Of a DNA stretch of 64,000 nt, positions 9,960 through 19,336 are shown one piece after another. The notes under the pieces are model-generated. The model did no database searches. It saw only the letters and a list, made by a program, of their open reading frames with translations, and had not been told where the DNA came from. Position numbers and translations under genes: made by a program. The stretch comes from Gemmatimonadota bacterium (GTDB taxonomy: Bacteria > JAAXHH01), in contig VXMB01000014.1 in NCBI GenBank assembly GCA_009841265.1, forward strand, positions 417,490 to 481,489, written 5' to 3'. Every line of letters begins with the position of its first letter. The stretch's first letter is position 1.

Positions 9960-10147
9960 TTACTTGTTATAAACCTGATATAAAAGTCGCCTAAGCACGA
10001 AGTTGCGACCGTTGATCTTTCCCGGATCGCGTTGGCGAAACGATACGATCACGGTAGCACTGTAATTCGTCGTAGGCCGGTTAACAACCGTTATTCGCGG
10101 TCGACTTCATGACGATTTCCCGGAAGATCGCCTATAGGGAGCGTACC

Positions 10148-11941
10148 ATGTACCCGATCCGTAAGCACGCACGCGCGGCCAGGCGAGCCCGCGGCGTGGC
10201 ACTCACCGTCCTCATCCAGTGGATCACCCTTTCGGCTGCCGCCCAGTACACGCCGGTAGGCCCCGACGACGTGGTCGATCTTTCGCCTGTCATTTCCGGG
10301 CGCCACTACCAGTACTGGCCGGGCGGACAGGTACACCACCAGCCCCTCGTTGTGCCCTATATCGTACACGGAGACCGGCCGTGGGCGTCGGACCTGATTA
10401 TCCTGGACGAAAACACGGCGACGCAGACGGACACGCCAGCCCACATGATGCCGCCCCAGCACAGCGGGTTGCCGAACGCCCATTACTGGGGCGATCTTAC
10501 GGTGGAAAAAGTACCGGCCTGGCAATTAGTGGGCGAAGTGTACAAGATCGACGGCCGGTCCATGCTGGACCAGGCCCCGCCGGGCGTGAGCCCCCTGTTC
10601 ACCATAGATGTAGTAAAGGCCGCCGAGGCGGCGCGCAGGCCCATGGGACCGGGCGACGCCGTCCTGTACTGGAGCGGGTACGACGACCGCCACGACCGGC
10701 CCGCGCCGGACGACCGCCGCCTGATCGTTGAACCCGTCGCGGGGACGGCACCTGGATGGCCCGCGCCGGACTACGACGCGGCGGAATACGTCGGCAGCCG
10801 GGGAGTCTGGCTCATGGGCATCGACAGTCCGAGCATGGGCGGGCTGGGTCCGCCCCGCTACATCGCGTCGGGTCCCGACGGCATGTACGTAAATCCCCTC
10901 GCCCTGGAAAGCCATCTCGGCCATTTCAAGTACGGTGCCGTGCACACGGAGGGACTGATCAACCTGGACAGGACGCCCAACGGATCCCTGTACATCGCCC
11001 TTCCGGTCAAGCACGAGAACTCACCCACGGTGGAAACGCGGGCGGTGGCCATAACCAATCCGGACCTGGCTGCGCGTCTGCTTGAGGCCGTTAAGTCGAA
11101 ACGGGTGGTCGACCTCTCCGTAACGCTGTCCATGGACCGCCCCGTCTGGTGGCCGGGCCGCGGCGTGGGCCGTCACGTCTTCCCCTATTCGAGGGTGCAG
11201 CCGGTGAACTATTTCGATGGTCCCTTCGGCCCCTACTGGGTCAACACCCACTTCATGGATGCTCATACCGGGACCCACGTGGATCCGCCCGCGCACTACG
11301 GCCCTCCGCCCGGATTCGACACGGGCAGGTATGACGAAACGGTCCGTGCCGCGCTAAGGGAGTTCGAGGCCGAGCACGGTCCGCTGAAGCGCACGGAGAT
11401 GACGACGGAAAAAGTCCCGCTGCACCACTTCATGGGGCCCGCCCGGGTCGTCAACGTGCAGCACCGTGTGGGGACGACCTCGTGGGATGACTGGCCGGCT
11501 TCACCGGCCATCACGCTGGACGATGTCAGGAGACACGAGGATCTGTACGGGGAGATCGAGGACGGCGAGGTCGTGCTCTTCCATACGGGACATACGGACA
11601 CACACTTCCGCCGCTTCATCCGGGTCCTGGTGGAACAGAGTGTCAAAGCGCCCCTGGACGGACAGTCCGAGGGATGGCCGGCGCCGGGTGCGGAAGTTAT
11701 CGCCTACCTGGCCGGGAAAGGCGTGAAACACGTGGGCATCGATGCACCCGACATGGGATCAGTGGACCCGGTGGAATCGATGAAGACGCACTGGGCGGCG
11801 GTGAACCACGACATGATCTTCACGGAGTATCTGATTGGCGTGGGGCAGCTTCCGCCGAAAGGCGCTTTCTTCATCTTCCTGTGTCCCCGCCTCGAAAACA
11901 ACCACGGCGGACCGGGCCGGGCAATCGCGATACTCCCGTAA
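10148..11941 (+). CDS. Exported tandem cyclase-family (kynurenine formamidase-like) protein
   Basis: The start ATG 10148 follows AGGGAG and gives 597 residues with an N-terminal Arg/Lys-rich segment, a hydrophobic stretch and AAAQ, consistent with a signal peptide; an upstream ATG (10109) is possible. Two copies of the cyclase fold follow. The C-terminal half keeps the whole metal motif HTGTHVDPPAH (His373, His377, Asp379, His383). The N-terminal half has NTATQTDTPAH (89-99), so its first two histidines are lost while Asp95 and His99 remain. Family members hydrolyse amides or lactones such as N-formylkynurenine using zinc or manganese. Only the second half is likely to be a normal catalyst. 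Confidence 0.82.
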   Translation: MYPIRKHARAARRARGVALTVLIQWITLSAAAQYTPVGPDDVVDLSPVISGRHYQYWPGGQVHHQPLVVPYIVHGDRPWASDLIILDENTATQTDTPAHMMPPQHSGLPNAHYWGDLTVEKVPAWQLVGEVYKIDGRSMLDQAPPGVSPLFTIDVVKAAEAARRPMGPGDAVLYWSGYDDRHDRPAPDDRRLIVEPVAGTAPGWPAPDYDAAEYVGSRGVWLMGIDSPSMGGLGPPRYIASGPDGMYVNPLALESHLGHFKYGAVHTEGLINLDRTPNGSLYIALPVKHENSPTVETRAVAITNPDLAARLLEAVKSKRVVDLSVTLSMDRPVWWPGRGVGRHVFPYSRVQPVNYFDGPFGPYWVNTHFMDAHTGTHVDPPAHYGPPPGFDTGRYDETVRAALREFEAEHGPLKRTEMTTEKVPLHHFMGPARVVNVQHRVGTTSWDDWPASPAITLDDVRRHEDLYGEIEDGEVVLFHTGHTDTHFRRFIRVLVEQSVKAPLDGQSEGWPAPGAEVIAYLAGKGVKHVGIDAPDMGSVDPVESMKTHWAAVNHDMIFTEYLIGVGQLPPKGAFFIFLCPRLENNHGGPGRAIAILP

Positions 11942-11961
11942 AGTGGCGTCACGATCGCCTC

Positions 11962-12013
11962 CCGCCCGGGCGGCGAGGTCCCCCGCCCGGGGCAGGTCCG
12001 CCCGACCGGGCGG
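11962..12013. terminator. GC-rich palindromes between convergent genes
   Basis: CCGCCCGGGCGG (11962-11973) and CCGCCCGACCGGGCGG (11998-12013) are strong inverted repeats between the converging cyclase and AhpD-like genes. They lack U-tracts, so a terminator role is only possible. Confidence 0.4.
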
Positions 12014-12076
12014 CCCATCTGGTCCGCCCGACCGTGTCAACCGCGCCCGCCCGGTACAGGTTCACCCGCCGGTGTC

Positions 12077-12655
12077 TTACGAATCGTCCGCGTCCCGTCC
12101 CACCCCCAGGGCGTCCGCGACGCGGTTGATGTAGTTGAACCACGACGCGATCAGGGTGATCTGGAGGATCGCTACGTCGTCGAACCCCTCGGACCGCAGT
12201 CCTTCGAGATCGGCCTTCCGGATCTGCGTGGCATCCTCGGTAAGCCGGATGGCGAAATCCAACATCGCCCGGTCCTGCGCGTTCAGCGGCGCCTTGTCGT
12301 AGTCGTACTTGATCGCTTCGACCAGTTCGCCGTCCAACGTGACCCGACGCAGAAACTCTGCGTGCGAATCAATTCAGTAAACACACCGGTTTCTCGACGA
12401 GACGATGGTCGAGATCATCTCGTGCTGCCTGCGGCTCAACGGAAGATCCGGCGACAGCAACACCCCGAAGGTGGCGAAAGCATGATGCAGCGCCTCCGGG
12501 ATCAATGAATGGGACGCCACGATGCCGGACGTGCCGTCGTCTGTGGGATGCACCGGCGTGTCGTACTCCGTGGGATAAAGCGCGCGCTGTGCCTCGAGGG
12601 CGGCGAGCAGCCGTTCGTCCCCATCCGATGCGGAAACGGTCTTAATCCATGCCAT
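12077..12655 (-). CDS. AhpD-like peroxidase-related protein with in-frame TGA: candidate selenoprotein (CxxU)
   Basis: One frame runs from ATG 12655 to the stop at 12077, broken only by TGA at 12374-12376. Read through, it is a 192-residue protein colinear with the AhpD/carboxymuconolactone decarboxylase peroxidase-related family: an MAWIKT start, a helix-rich middle, the redox motif, then a C-terminal half ending in [12 protein letters not shown]. The TGA falls exactly on the second cysteine of the CxxC-x3-H motif, giving N-R-C-V-Y-U-I-D-S-H. A hairpin just downstream fits a bacterial SECIS element. The family uses the CxxC pair as a thiol peroxidase or proton-relay centre. The start overlaps the end of the APC permease gene by 14 bp. 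A nonsense mutation is the alternative, but there is no other damage in the frame. Confidence 0.78.
12346..12362 (-). promoter_or_regulatory. Candidate bacterial SECIS hairpin
   Basis: On the minus strand, 10 nt after the TGA, ACGCAG and CTGCGT form a perfect 6-bp stem around the loop AGTTT, which has a G at its second position. The loop begins 16 nt after the TGA, at the short edge of the spacing expected for bacterial SECIS elements. It lies within the coding sequence, as is normal in bacteria. Confidence 0.6.
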
Positions 12656-13997
12656 GGGCTTCTCCTGACGGTCTTTGCTGCGAAGTCTGGTTTCTGAATA
12701 CGAGAAAGTATACCGGTATCCCCAGGACCGTCACGCCGACGCCGAGCAGGGCCTGCACGGGACTGTTGCCGAAGAGCAGCACGAGCAGGACCGCGGCGAG
12801 GATCAGGAACAGCACCGGGGTGACGGGATAGAATGGGGTCCGGTAGGGTGGCGTCTCGGCCGACCTGCGACGAACCACGAACAGGCCCGCCACGGTGAGT
12901 GCGATGAACAGTACGGCCACGAAGATGAAGTAATCCAGGATCTGGCTGAAGGTCCCCAGCCACACCAGCAGCGAAGCCAGTCCGCCCTGGATGGCGATCG
13001 CGCGGTAGGGCGTGCCGAAGGCGGGATGGACCGCGCCGGCGAAGCGGAGGAAGACCCCGTCCCTGGCCATGGCGAAATACACCCTCGGCGCCATGAGCAG
13101 CAGTCCGGTCAGGCTGCCGACGATGGACAGGATGACCACGGAGGAAAACAGGATGCCGCCGCTGCGTCCGAAGAGCACCTCGCCGGCCTGCGCCGCGAAG
13201 GTCTCGTCGCTGGTGACCTGGGATACGGGCACGAGGTACATGAAGACGGCGCTGGTGGAGATGTAGGTCAACGCGACGATGCCTACGGCCAGCAGCAGCG
13301 CCCGGGGCAGGGTGCGCGCCGGGTCCTTGATTTCACCGGCCACCTTGTTCAGGTCCCACCAGCCGGCGAAGGCGAAGAAGGCGCCCACGATGCCGCCGGC
13401 GAGGGCGCCGAACAGCGGGCCGGAATCCGCGGGCCGCGCCACGAAAGGCGTGAAGTTCGACCAGTCACCGAGCCCCAGGCCGAACCCCAGGAGGGAGATG
13501 ACCGCGAGCACCCCGACCTTGAACACGGTCAGCAGGACGATGATCCAGGCGCCGATGCGCACGCCGTAGATGTTGACGGCGGTGAGGACGGCCAGCACGG
13601 CGATGGCCAGCAACTTCATCGCAACCGGATCCATCGCGTAGATATGGCCCGCGTAGCTCGCCATCCCGGTCGCCAGGGTCGCCGTGATGCCCGGATCCAG
13701 CACCATCAGGGACATCCAGCCGTACAGAAAGGCCGTCGGCGTGCCGTAGGCCTCCCGGAGATAGACGTATCCGCCGCCCGCGTGGGGATACCTGGACGCC
13801 AGTTCACCGAAACACAGCGAACCGCAGAGGGCCATCCCGGCCATCGCCAGCCAGGTGACGAGCAGCAGCAGGGGCGATCCCAGCGACTTGGCCATCCCGG
13901 CGGGCACCAGGAAGATCCCCACGGCGATCATCCCGCTGATCACCATGGCCGTGGTCGGCCAGATACCCAGTTGTCGGCGCAGGTTACCCGTGGTCAT
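12642..13997 (-). CDS. APC-family amino acid permease
   Basis: A 451-residue integral inner-membrane protein with about 12 hydrophobic segments. The first helix carries the family's unwound substrate-binding motif region VISGMIAVGIFLVPAG. It should import or exchange amino acids using an ion gradient; specificity is unclear. It lies 39 bp downstream of the PhyH-like gene and its 3' end overlaps the start of the AhpD-like gene, so these are probably cotranscribed. Confidence 0.88.
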   Translation of the reverse strand: MTTGNLRRQLGIWPTTAMVISGMIAVGIFLVPAGMAKSLGSPLLLLVTWLAMAGMALCGSLCFGELASRYPHAGGGYVYLREAYGTPTAFLYGWMSLMVLDPGITATLATGMASYAGHIYAMDPVAMKLLAIAVLAVLTAVNIYGVRIGAWIIVLLTVFKVGVLAVISLLGFGLGLGDWSNFTPFVARPADSGPLFGALAGGIVGAFFAFAGWWDLNKVAGEIKDPARTLPRALLLAVGIVALTYISTSAVFMYLVPVSQVTSDETFAAQAGEVLFGRSGGILFSSVVILSIVGSLTGLLLMAPRVYFAMARDGVFLRFAGAVHPAFGTPYRAIAIQGGLASLLVWLGTFSQILDYFIFVAVLFIALTVAGLFVVRRRSAETPPYRTPFYPVTPVLFLILAAVLLVLLFGNSPVQALLGVGVTVLGIPVYFLVFRNQTSQQRPSGEAHGMD

Positions 13998-14036
13998 GAA
14001 CGCGTTTTCGTCGAGTTGGAAAACAGGACCGGCTGA

Positions 14037-14840
14037 TCACACCAGTTCGGGTTCGTTTTCGATCCGGCTCAGCCAGTAGTGGTTGTCGAACTGGTCGTCA
14101 CCGGTCAGAAACCGCCAGAAGTGGATCCGGTTGACATGTTCGATACGCTCTTCGTTCCCGTGCCACGGCTGGTTCGTGCTCAGGACATGGCTGACTTCCG
14201 GATCGTCGATGTCCTCCGTGTTCCACAGCCGGAGCTGCCTGACTGTCGGATTAAGGCGCAGCTTGAACATGTACCGCATCTCGTCGGTGCGATTCGGCTG
14301 GGCGCAGTGCCACATGCCGTGATGGAGCACGATCACCGTCCCGGCCTTGCAGATCATCGGCACCTGGCCCACGAAATTGTGGTAGCGGGCGATGTCGGAT
14401 TCGCTGATGCGGCGGTAGTGGCTGCCGGGAAGGATCAGCGTGCCCCCCATCTCCCTGGGCGTGTCGTGGGCGAAATACATGAACTGGATGTCGAAGTGCA
14501 GCCGCGTGTCGATGATCGCGTCCGCGTGCCAGTGCTGTCCGAAATGGTGGCCTGCCGCTACGGTGTGCACGGCGTGGTGATCGTACAAAGGATCCGGACC
14601 GACGAGGCTGTGGATGATGCCCTCGATCTCCGGCAGCCTGAAAACGCGTCCCACGGCCGCGTCCGGCCAGATGGCGCTCAGGGGCGATCCCGCTTCTTCC
14701 CGTGGAATGGCCTGGTTGTCCATTTCCGCTTTCACAGCCTGGTTGAGGTCGTCGGGCACCAGTTCGTCGAAACGGAGATACCCCTCCGCGACGAACCGCG
14801 CCATTTGCTTCGAATTCAACAGATGGGTGCTGTCAGCCAT
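14037..14840 (-). CDS. Phytanoyl-CoA dioxygenase (PhyH) family protein
   Basis: A 267-residue cupin-fold Fe(II)/2-oxoglutarate oxygenase. The iron-binding HxD is His105-Ala-Asp107 in QHWHADAIID and the distal histidine lies in MWHCAQPN; the following Arg of NRTDEMRYMF may bind 2-oxoglutarate. The substrate is unknown; this family is broad and often acts on small metabolites. It overlaps the upstream small gene by 8 bp and precedes the permease, suggesting that uptake and oxidation of one compound are linked, which is inference. Confidence 0.85.
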   Translation of the reverse strand: MADSTHLLNSKQMARFVAEGYLRFDELVPDDLNQAVKAEMDNQAIPREEAGSPLSAIWPDAAVGRVFRLPEIEGIIHSLVGPDPLYDHHAVHTVAAGHHFGQHWHADAIIDTRLHFDIQFMYFAHDTPREMGGTLILPGSHYRRISESDIARYHNFVGQVPMICKAGTVIVLHHGMWHCAQPNRTDEMRYMFKLRLNPTVRQLRLWNTEDIDDPEVSHVLSTNQPWHGNEERIEHVNRIHFWRFLTGDDQFDNHYWLSRIENEPELV

Positions 14841-15138
14841 CGACCACCTCCATTTTTTCGAGTATGTACTCGTACTTGAGATAGGACACCTGGTATTCCG
14901 TGCCCGGATAGGCAGGATACTGCTGGGGAAACTGGACGACCCGCCAGCCGTCCCGCATGGCGTCCACTACCGACGCGTAGGGCGGATCCGTAGCGCCGCC
15001 CGAGTCCGCGGCGTCCCCCGATGTATGGCGTTCGTCGGCGGCCGAGGTGCCGTCGAATTCGGACCAGGCCACGACGCCGGCATGCAGGTCGGGGGTCCGC
15101 AGGTAGAGCACCAGCAGTTTCTGGCGTGTTTCAGACAT
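14833..15138 (-). CDS. Conserved-looking small protein of unknown function
   Basis: A 101-residue soluble protein with no recognised motif. The N-terminus (KLLVLYLRTPDLHAG) looks like a beta strand plus loop and the middle (residues 30-50) is Asp/Ser/Gly-rich and probably disordered. Its start overlaps the stop of rfaE2 (TAATG at 15136-15140) and its end overlaps the PhyH-like gene, so it is translated as part of that operon. The tight overlaps make it a real gene. Confidence 0.65.
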   Translation of the reverse strand: MSETRQKLLVLYLRTPDLHAGVVAWSEFDGTSAADERHTSGDAADSGGATDPPYASVVDAMRDGWRVVQFPQQYPAYPGTEYQVSYLKYEYILEKMEVVDG

Positions 15139-15632
15139 TAAGAACCCTTTCCGGTGATGCGTTCTATCGTGTCGGTGGTCGACATGCCGTCCAGCACGGG
15201 CACTCTCTCCACGCGGCCGCCGTAGGCTTCCACCACGTCCCAGCCCACCACTTCCTCGTGGCCGTAGTGACCTCCTTTGACCAGGACGTCCGGTTTGAGC
15301 AGGTTGAGCAGCGGGATGGGCGTTGGCTCGCTGAAAAGGACCACATGGTCCACGCAGGCCAGGGCGCCGAGCATGTAGGCCCGTTCCGTCTCGCCATAGA
15401 TCGGCCGGCCTTCGTCCTTGATCGCCCGGACGGACGCATCGGTGTTAATGGCCACGATGAGCAGGTCGCCGTACGATCGCGCGGTCTGCAGGAGATGGAC
15501 ATGGCCCGGATGGAGCAGGTCGAAGCAACCGTTCGTGAATACGACGGTGGCGCCTCTCCGGCGCGCGCGCTCCACGACCGCTGCAAGTTCATCGCGTTCG
15601 AGGAGTTTACCGCGGGATTGCTGATCGTGCAT
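15138..15632 (-). CDS. rfaE2: D-glycero-beta-D-manno-heptose 1-phosphate adenylyltransferase
   Basis: A 164-residue nucleotidyltransferase that forms ADP-heptose for lipopolysaccharide inner core. The motif FTNGCFDLLHPGHV contains the HxGH ATP site, and NTDASVRAIK and VLVKGGHYG match the stand-alone C-terminal domain of HldE/RfaE. The STTDTIERI ending corresponds to the family's STT.ii region. It implies a Gram-negative envelope. The kinase half (RfaE1) is not in the window. Confidence 0.9.
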   Translation of the reverse strand: MHDQQSRGKLLERDELAAVVERARRRGATVVFTNGCFDLLHPGHVHLLQTARSYGDLLIVAINTDASVRAIKDEGRPIYGETERAYMLGALACVDHVVLFSEPTPIPLLNLLKPDVLVKGGHYGHEEVVGWDVVEAYGGRVERVPVLDGMSTTDTIERITGKGS

Positions 15633-15768
15633 AACCGGTCACAGCGTACGTTTTGGCGGTTCAAGCGAGTTGTCCTTGATGTAACATCGGGAGAGCGGGG
15701 CGTGTCAACCTAAATTACCGGGGGGAGGGCCGCCGGACTGTTGGGTTCAGGCGGCGGGACGGACGAGG

Positions 15769-16899
15769 TCAGGATCTCACGAACATCATGCCCGGCAATT
15801 GCCGCACCGCGCCTTTCAGTTCGAGCGCCAGCAGGATGCCGAGCGCCTGGGAGGACGTAAGGGAAAGGGCGGACGCCAGGTGGTCGATGTGTCTGGGATC
15901 CGAGGTAACCTGGCCGTACATGGATTCCTCTTCGGGCGGCAGTTCGAAAGCCGGGCCGGCCGGTTCCGGTTCCGACCGGATCGGGTCGAAGCCCAGCCGG
16001 GGCGCCAGTTCGTCGATCACGTCCTCGACCCGCTGGATCAACTTGGCCGTACCGTCCTTGATCAGCCGGTTCACCCCCTCGCTGCTCGCCGCGTCCAGCG
16101 GTCCGGGTACGGCAAAGACCTCGCGGCCCTGGTCCAGGGCGAAGCGTGCGGTGATCAGCGCTCCGCTGCGCTTGCCGGCCTCCACCACGATCGTTCCCAG
16201 CGTCGAACCGCTGATAATCCGGTTTCGCTGGGGGAAATTAACGGCGTCCGGGCCGGTTCCGAAGGGGTGCTCCGTCATCACGGCGCCATGTTCCCGGATG
16301 GTCGCCATCAGCTTGCGGTTCTCCGCGGGGTACGGCCGGTCGAGGCCCGAACCCAGTACCGCCACCGTGCGGCCGTTGCCGCGCAGTGCGGTCCGGTGGG
16401 CGAGTGTGTCCACGCCCCGCGCCAGGCCGCTCACGACGGTGAACCCGTATGAGCTGAGTTCCGCGCTGAAGGACTCGGCCATCTTCCGGCCATAGGCGGA
16501 GGTAAAACGCGTCCCCACGATGGCGATGGACTGCTCGTCCTCCGCTTCCCAGCCGCCGGAAACGAAGAGCAGCGGCGGCGGATCGTAGATCTCGAGTAGC
16601 CGATCGGGATAGTCGCGGTCGCGGAAGGTGACGATGCGCGCGTCGTGCCGATCGAGCAGGCGCAGTTGGCGGTCGACGAAGGCCTCGTCCCGGTGCCCGC
16701 GCACCGCCCGGGCGATCTGTGGTCCCACCCCTTCGGTCTCGGCCAGTTCGTCCACGGTGGCGGACAGGGCCGCGGCGGGCGACCCGAACTGGCGCAACAG
16801 CGCGTGGAACCGCGACGCGCCCACGCCCGGCACGCGCGCAAGGGTCAGCCAGGACGCCAGGTCCGCCATGGACAGGTCGGCCATAGACAAGTCCTCCAT
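15769..16899 (-). CDS. dprA: DNA-processing protein DprA/Smf
   Basis: A 376-residue protein with an N-terminal helical/HhH-like part, the Rossmann domain (IAIVGTRFTSAYG, TVVSGLARGVD, VVEAGKRSGALITA, EVFAVPG) and a C-terminal winged helix. DprA loads RecA on incoming single-stranded DNA during natural transformation. The start is uncertain: imperfect 15-bp repeats supply ATGs at 16899 and two further downstream. With comEA at 24136 it suggests competence, although no other com genes are in view. Confidence 0.9.
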   Translation of the reverse strand: MEDLSMADLSMADLASWLTLARVPGVGASRFHALLRQFGSPAAALSATVDELAETEGVGPQIARAVRGHRDEAFVDRQLRLLDRHDARIVTFRDRDYPDRLLEIYDPPPLLFVSGGWEAEDEQSIAIVGTRFTSAYGRKMAESFSAELSSYGFTVVSGLARGVDTLAHRTALRGNGRTVAVLGSGLDRPYPAENRKLMATIREHGAVMTEHPFGTGPDAVNFPQRNRIISGSTLGTIVVEAGKRSGALITARFALDQGREVFAVPGPLDAASSEGVNRLIKDGTAKLIQRVEDVIDELAPRLGFDPIRSEPEPAGPAFELPPEEESMYGQVTSDPRHIDHLASALSLTSSQALGILLALELKGAVRQLPGMMFVRS

Positions 16900-16914
16900 A
16901 GCCAGGTCCTCAAG
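16855..16914 (-). repeat. Imperfect 15-bp coding repeats at dprA 5' end
   Basis: Reading on the minus strand, units like ATGGCCGACCTGTCC recur about four times with variation, encoding M-x-D-L-x. The first unit lies upstream of the annotated start, so repeat number could shift the start codon. Confidence 0.6.
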
Positions 16915-17001
16915 GGACGGGCCATTCGGTGCATGATACGGATTACGGAACTAACCGGGAACCCGTCGGCACGGAACTCCGTCCGACGCGGTTCTTACAG
17001 A

Positions 17002-18027
17002 TTAGTCGGGCGAGTCGGTTCCGATCTCGTGAAGAATCTGGCCGATTTCCCCGAGGAGGTCGGGGATGCCTTCTCCGGTGGCGGATGAGATCGCCAGCAC
17101 GGGGTTGTTGCGCTGGCCCGCGTGCTTAGCGCGGTCGGGATCCACGACGAGGCCGTCCAGGGCGGAACGGTCCACGATCAGGTCCAGTTTGGAGAAGACG
17201 ACCAGGGCGGGGCGGGAGAGGAGTACGGGATTGAACTGGCGGAGTTCATTGACGAGCACTTGGTAATCGTGCACGGGATCTGGCTGGCTTGCGTCGAGCA
17301 GGAAGACGAGGATCCGGGTCCGTTCGATGTGGCGGAGGAACTGGTGTCCGAGTCCCTTACCCTCGTGGGCGCCCTCGATCAGGCCGGGGATGTCCGCGAG
17401 GACGAAGCGGTCGTAGTCTCCCAGTTTGACGATGCCCAGGTTGGGTTCGAGGGTGGTGAAGGGATAGTCGGCGATCTTGGGTCTCATGGCGGACAGACGG
17501 GACAGCAGGGTGGATTTGCCCGCATTGGGATGACCGACCAGCCCGACGTCGGCGATCAGCTTCAGTTCGAGTTCCAGCAGGCGTTCCTCGCCCGGCTGGC
17601 CCTCCTCCCATCGCCGGGGCGCCCGGTTAGTGGACGTGGCGAAGGCCGAGTTGCCGCGGCCGCCATGGCCTCCCCGGGCGATGACCAGGGTCTGGTCCTC
17701 CCCGACCATGTCGGAAATCATCGAGCCGGACTCCCGGTCTTTGACGATGGTCCCGGGGGGGACGCCGATGACCAGGTCCGGGGCATTCCGGCCGTGCATG
17801 TCCTTGCCCTGTCCGTGGGTGCCGTTCCGGGCCCGGTACAGGTGCTGGTACTGGAAGTCGAGCAGCGTGCGCTTGCCCGGGTCGACCTGCAGGACGACAT
17901 GGCCCCCGTCGCCGCCGTGGCCGCCGTCCGGTCCGCCCCGCGGCACGTTCTTCTCGCGGCGGAAGCTGCAGCAGCCGTTGCCGCCGCGTCCGGCTTTTAC
18001 GTGGATTCTCGCGAAGTCGACGAACAT
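17002..18027 (-). CDS. obg: GTPase Obg/CgtA
   Basis: The start MFVDFARIHVKAG at 18027 is the canonical Obg N-terminus; a longer open frame upstream is only an antisense shadow inside icd. The 341-residue protein has the glycine-rich Obg fold (residues 1-158) and the G domain: P-loop GHPNAGKST, switch region DYPFTT, DIPGLIEGA, SKLD in place of NKxD, and SSATGEG. It binds the large ribosomal subunit and controls growth. The usual rplU-rpmA neighbours are absent; icd lies 32 bp upstream instead. Confidence 0.93.
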   Translation of the reverse strand: MFVDFARIHVKAGRGGNGCCSFRREKNVPRGGPDGGHGGDGGHVVLQVDPGKRTLLDFQYQHLYRARNGTHGQGKDMHGRNAPDLVIGVPPGTIVKDRESGSMISDMVGEDQTLVIARGGHGGRGNSAFATSTNRAPRRWEEGQPGEERLLELELKLIADVGLVGHPNAGKSTLLSRLSAMRPKIADYPFTTLEPNLGIVKLGDYDRFVLADIPGLIEGAHEGKGLGHQFLRHIERTRILVFLLDASQPDPVHDYQVLVNELRQFNPVLLSRPALVVFSKLDLIVDRSALDGLVVDPDRAKHAGQRNNPVLAISSATGEGIPDLLGEIGQILHEIGTDSPD

Positions 18028-18059
18028 GAGGGATACCCGAAGATCCGGCCGCCCAAGGC

Positions 18060-19289
18060 CTACATCCGCTCGATGATGGCGGTGCCGAATTCCGAGCACT
18101 TGACTTCCTGCGCACCGTCCATCAGGCGGGCGAAATCGTACGTTACGATCCTGCCCCCGATGGCTTTCTCGATCCCCTGGATAATCAGGCCGGCCGCTTC
18201 GTCCCAGCCAAGATAGCGCAGCATCAGTTCGCCGGAGAGGATGACGGAACCCGGGTTGACCTTGTCCTGGTTGGCGTATTTCGGCGCCGTGCCGTGGGTC
18301 GCTTCGAACACGGCGTGTCCGGTCTTGTAGTTGATGTTGCCGCCCGGCGCGATACCGATACCGCCCACCTGGGCGGCCAGGGCATCGGAAATATAATCGC
18401 CGTTCAGATTCATGGTGGCGATGACGTCGAACTCGTCGGGACGGGTCAGGATCTGCTGAAGGAAGATGTCTGCGATGGCGTCCTTGACCAGGATCTTGCC
18501 CTCCGGGACGTTGCCCCCGCATTCGTCCCAGCTGACCAGCCGGTCCGGGTACTCCTCCTTCGCGAGTTCGTATCCCCATTTCTGGAAGGCGCCTTCCGTG
18601 AACTTCTGGATGTTGCCCTTGTGCACCAGGGTGACGCTCTTGCGGTTCCGCGCGATGGCGTACTCGACCGCCGCGCGGATCAACCGCTTGCTGCCGGTCT
18701 CGCTCACCGGCTTGATGGCGATGCCCGAATCGGATCGGATTTCCCACCCGAACTGTTCCCTGCAGAAGGCGATCAGCCTGGCGGCCTCGTCGCTGTAGGC
18801 CTCCTGTTCCTTCCCGGCGTACACGTCCTCCGTGTTCTCGCGGAAGATGACCATGTCCACCTTCTCGGGATGACGCACCGGACTGGGCACGCCGGTGAAC
18901 CAGCGTACCGGCCGCAGGCATACGTACAGGTCGAGGATCTGGCGAAGCGCCACGTTCAGGCTGCGGATGCCGCCCCCCACGGGCGTGGTCAGGGGTCCCT
19001 TGATGCCCACCAGGTATTCCCGGAAACTTTCTACCGTTTCATCCGGAAGCCAGCTGTCCGTAAGGTTGAAGGCCTTTTCGCCTGCCAGTACCTCGTGCCA
19101 CGCGATGCGGCGGTCACCGCCGTACGCCTTGTCGACGGCGGCATCGAAAACGCGCTGAGCCGTCCTCCAGATATCCGGTCCCGTGCCGTCGCCTTCGATG
19201 AATGGGATGACCGGCTGGTCCGGGACGTTGAGCACGCCCCGGTCATCGATGGTTATGTGTTTTCCACCAGCGGGTGGTTTTGCAGCCAT
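18060..19289 (-). CDS. icd: Isocitrate dehydrogenase (NADP-dependent)
   Basis: This 409-residue enzyme oxidises isocitrate to 2-oxoglutarate in the TCA cycle. It closely follows the E. coli-type Icd: [12 protein letters not shown] contains the substrate-binding and phosphorylatable serine, [11 protein letters not shown] and [16 protein letters not shown] follow, the latter with the Lys-Tyr pair typical of NADP use. The start at 19289 is preferred because GGAGGAAG precedes it; an ATG 27 bp upstream is possible. It follows mdh by 47 bp, forming a TCA pair. Confidence 0.93.
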   Translation of the reverse strand: MAAKPPAGGKHITIDDRGVLNVPDQPVIPFIEGDGTGPDIWRTAQRVFDAAVDKAYGGDRRIAWHEVLAGEKAFNLTDSWLPDETVESFREYLVGIKGPLTTPVGGGIRSLNVALRQILDLYVCLRPVRWFTGVPSPVRHPEKVDMVIFRENTEDVYAGKEQEAYSDEAARLIAFCREQFGWEIRSDSGIAIKPVSETGSKRLIRAAVEYAIARNRKSVTLVHKGNIQKFTEGAFQKWGYELAKEEYPDRLVSWDECGGNVPEGKILVKDAIADIFLQQILTRPDEFDVIATMNLNGDYISDALAAQVGGIGIAPGGNINYKTGHAVFEATHGTAPKYANQDKVNPGSVILSGELMLRYLGWDEAAGLIIQGIEKAIGGRIVTYDFARLMDGAQEVKCSEFGTAIIERM

Positions 19290-19336
19290 GTCGCGTTCTT
19301 CCTCCTCCGTCTGCATTCTTTCATTTGATGAGGATG

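Noticed and set aside
12374..12655. Separate 93-residue protein ending at the TGA
   Set aside because: It joins in frame to the second half of a complete AhpD-like protein, and the stop is at the redox cysteine.
18028..18921. N-terminal extension of Obg
   Set aside because: It is antisense to icd, and the canonical Obg start lies at 18027.
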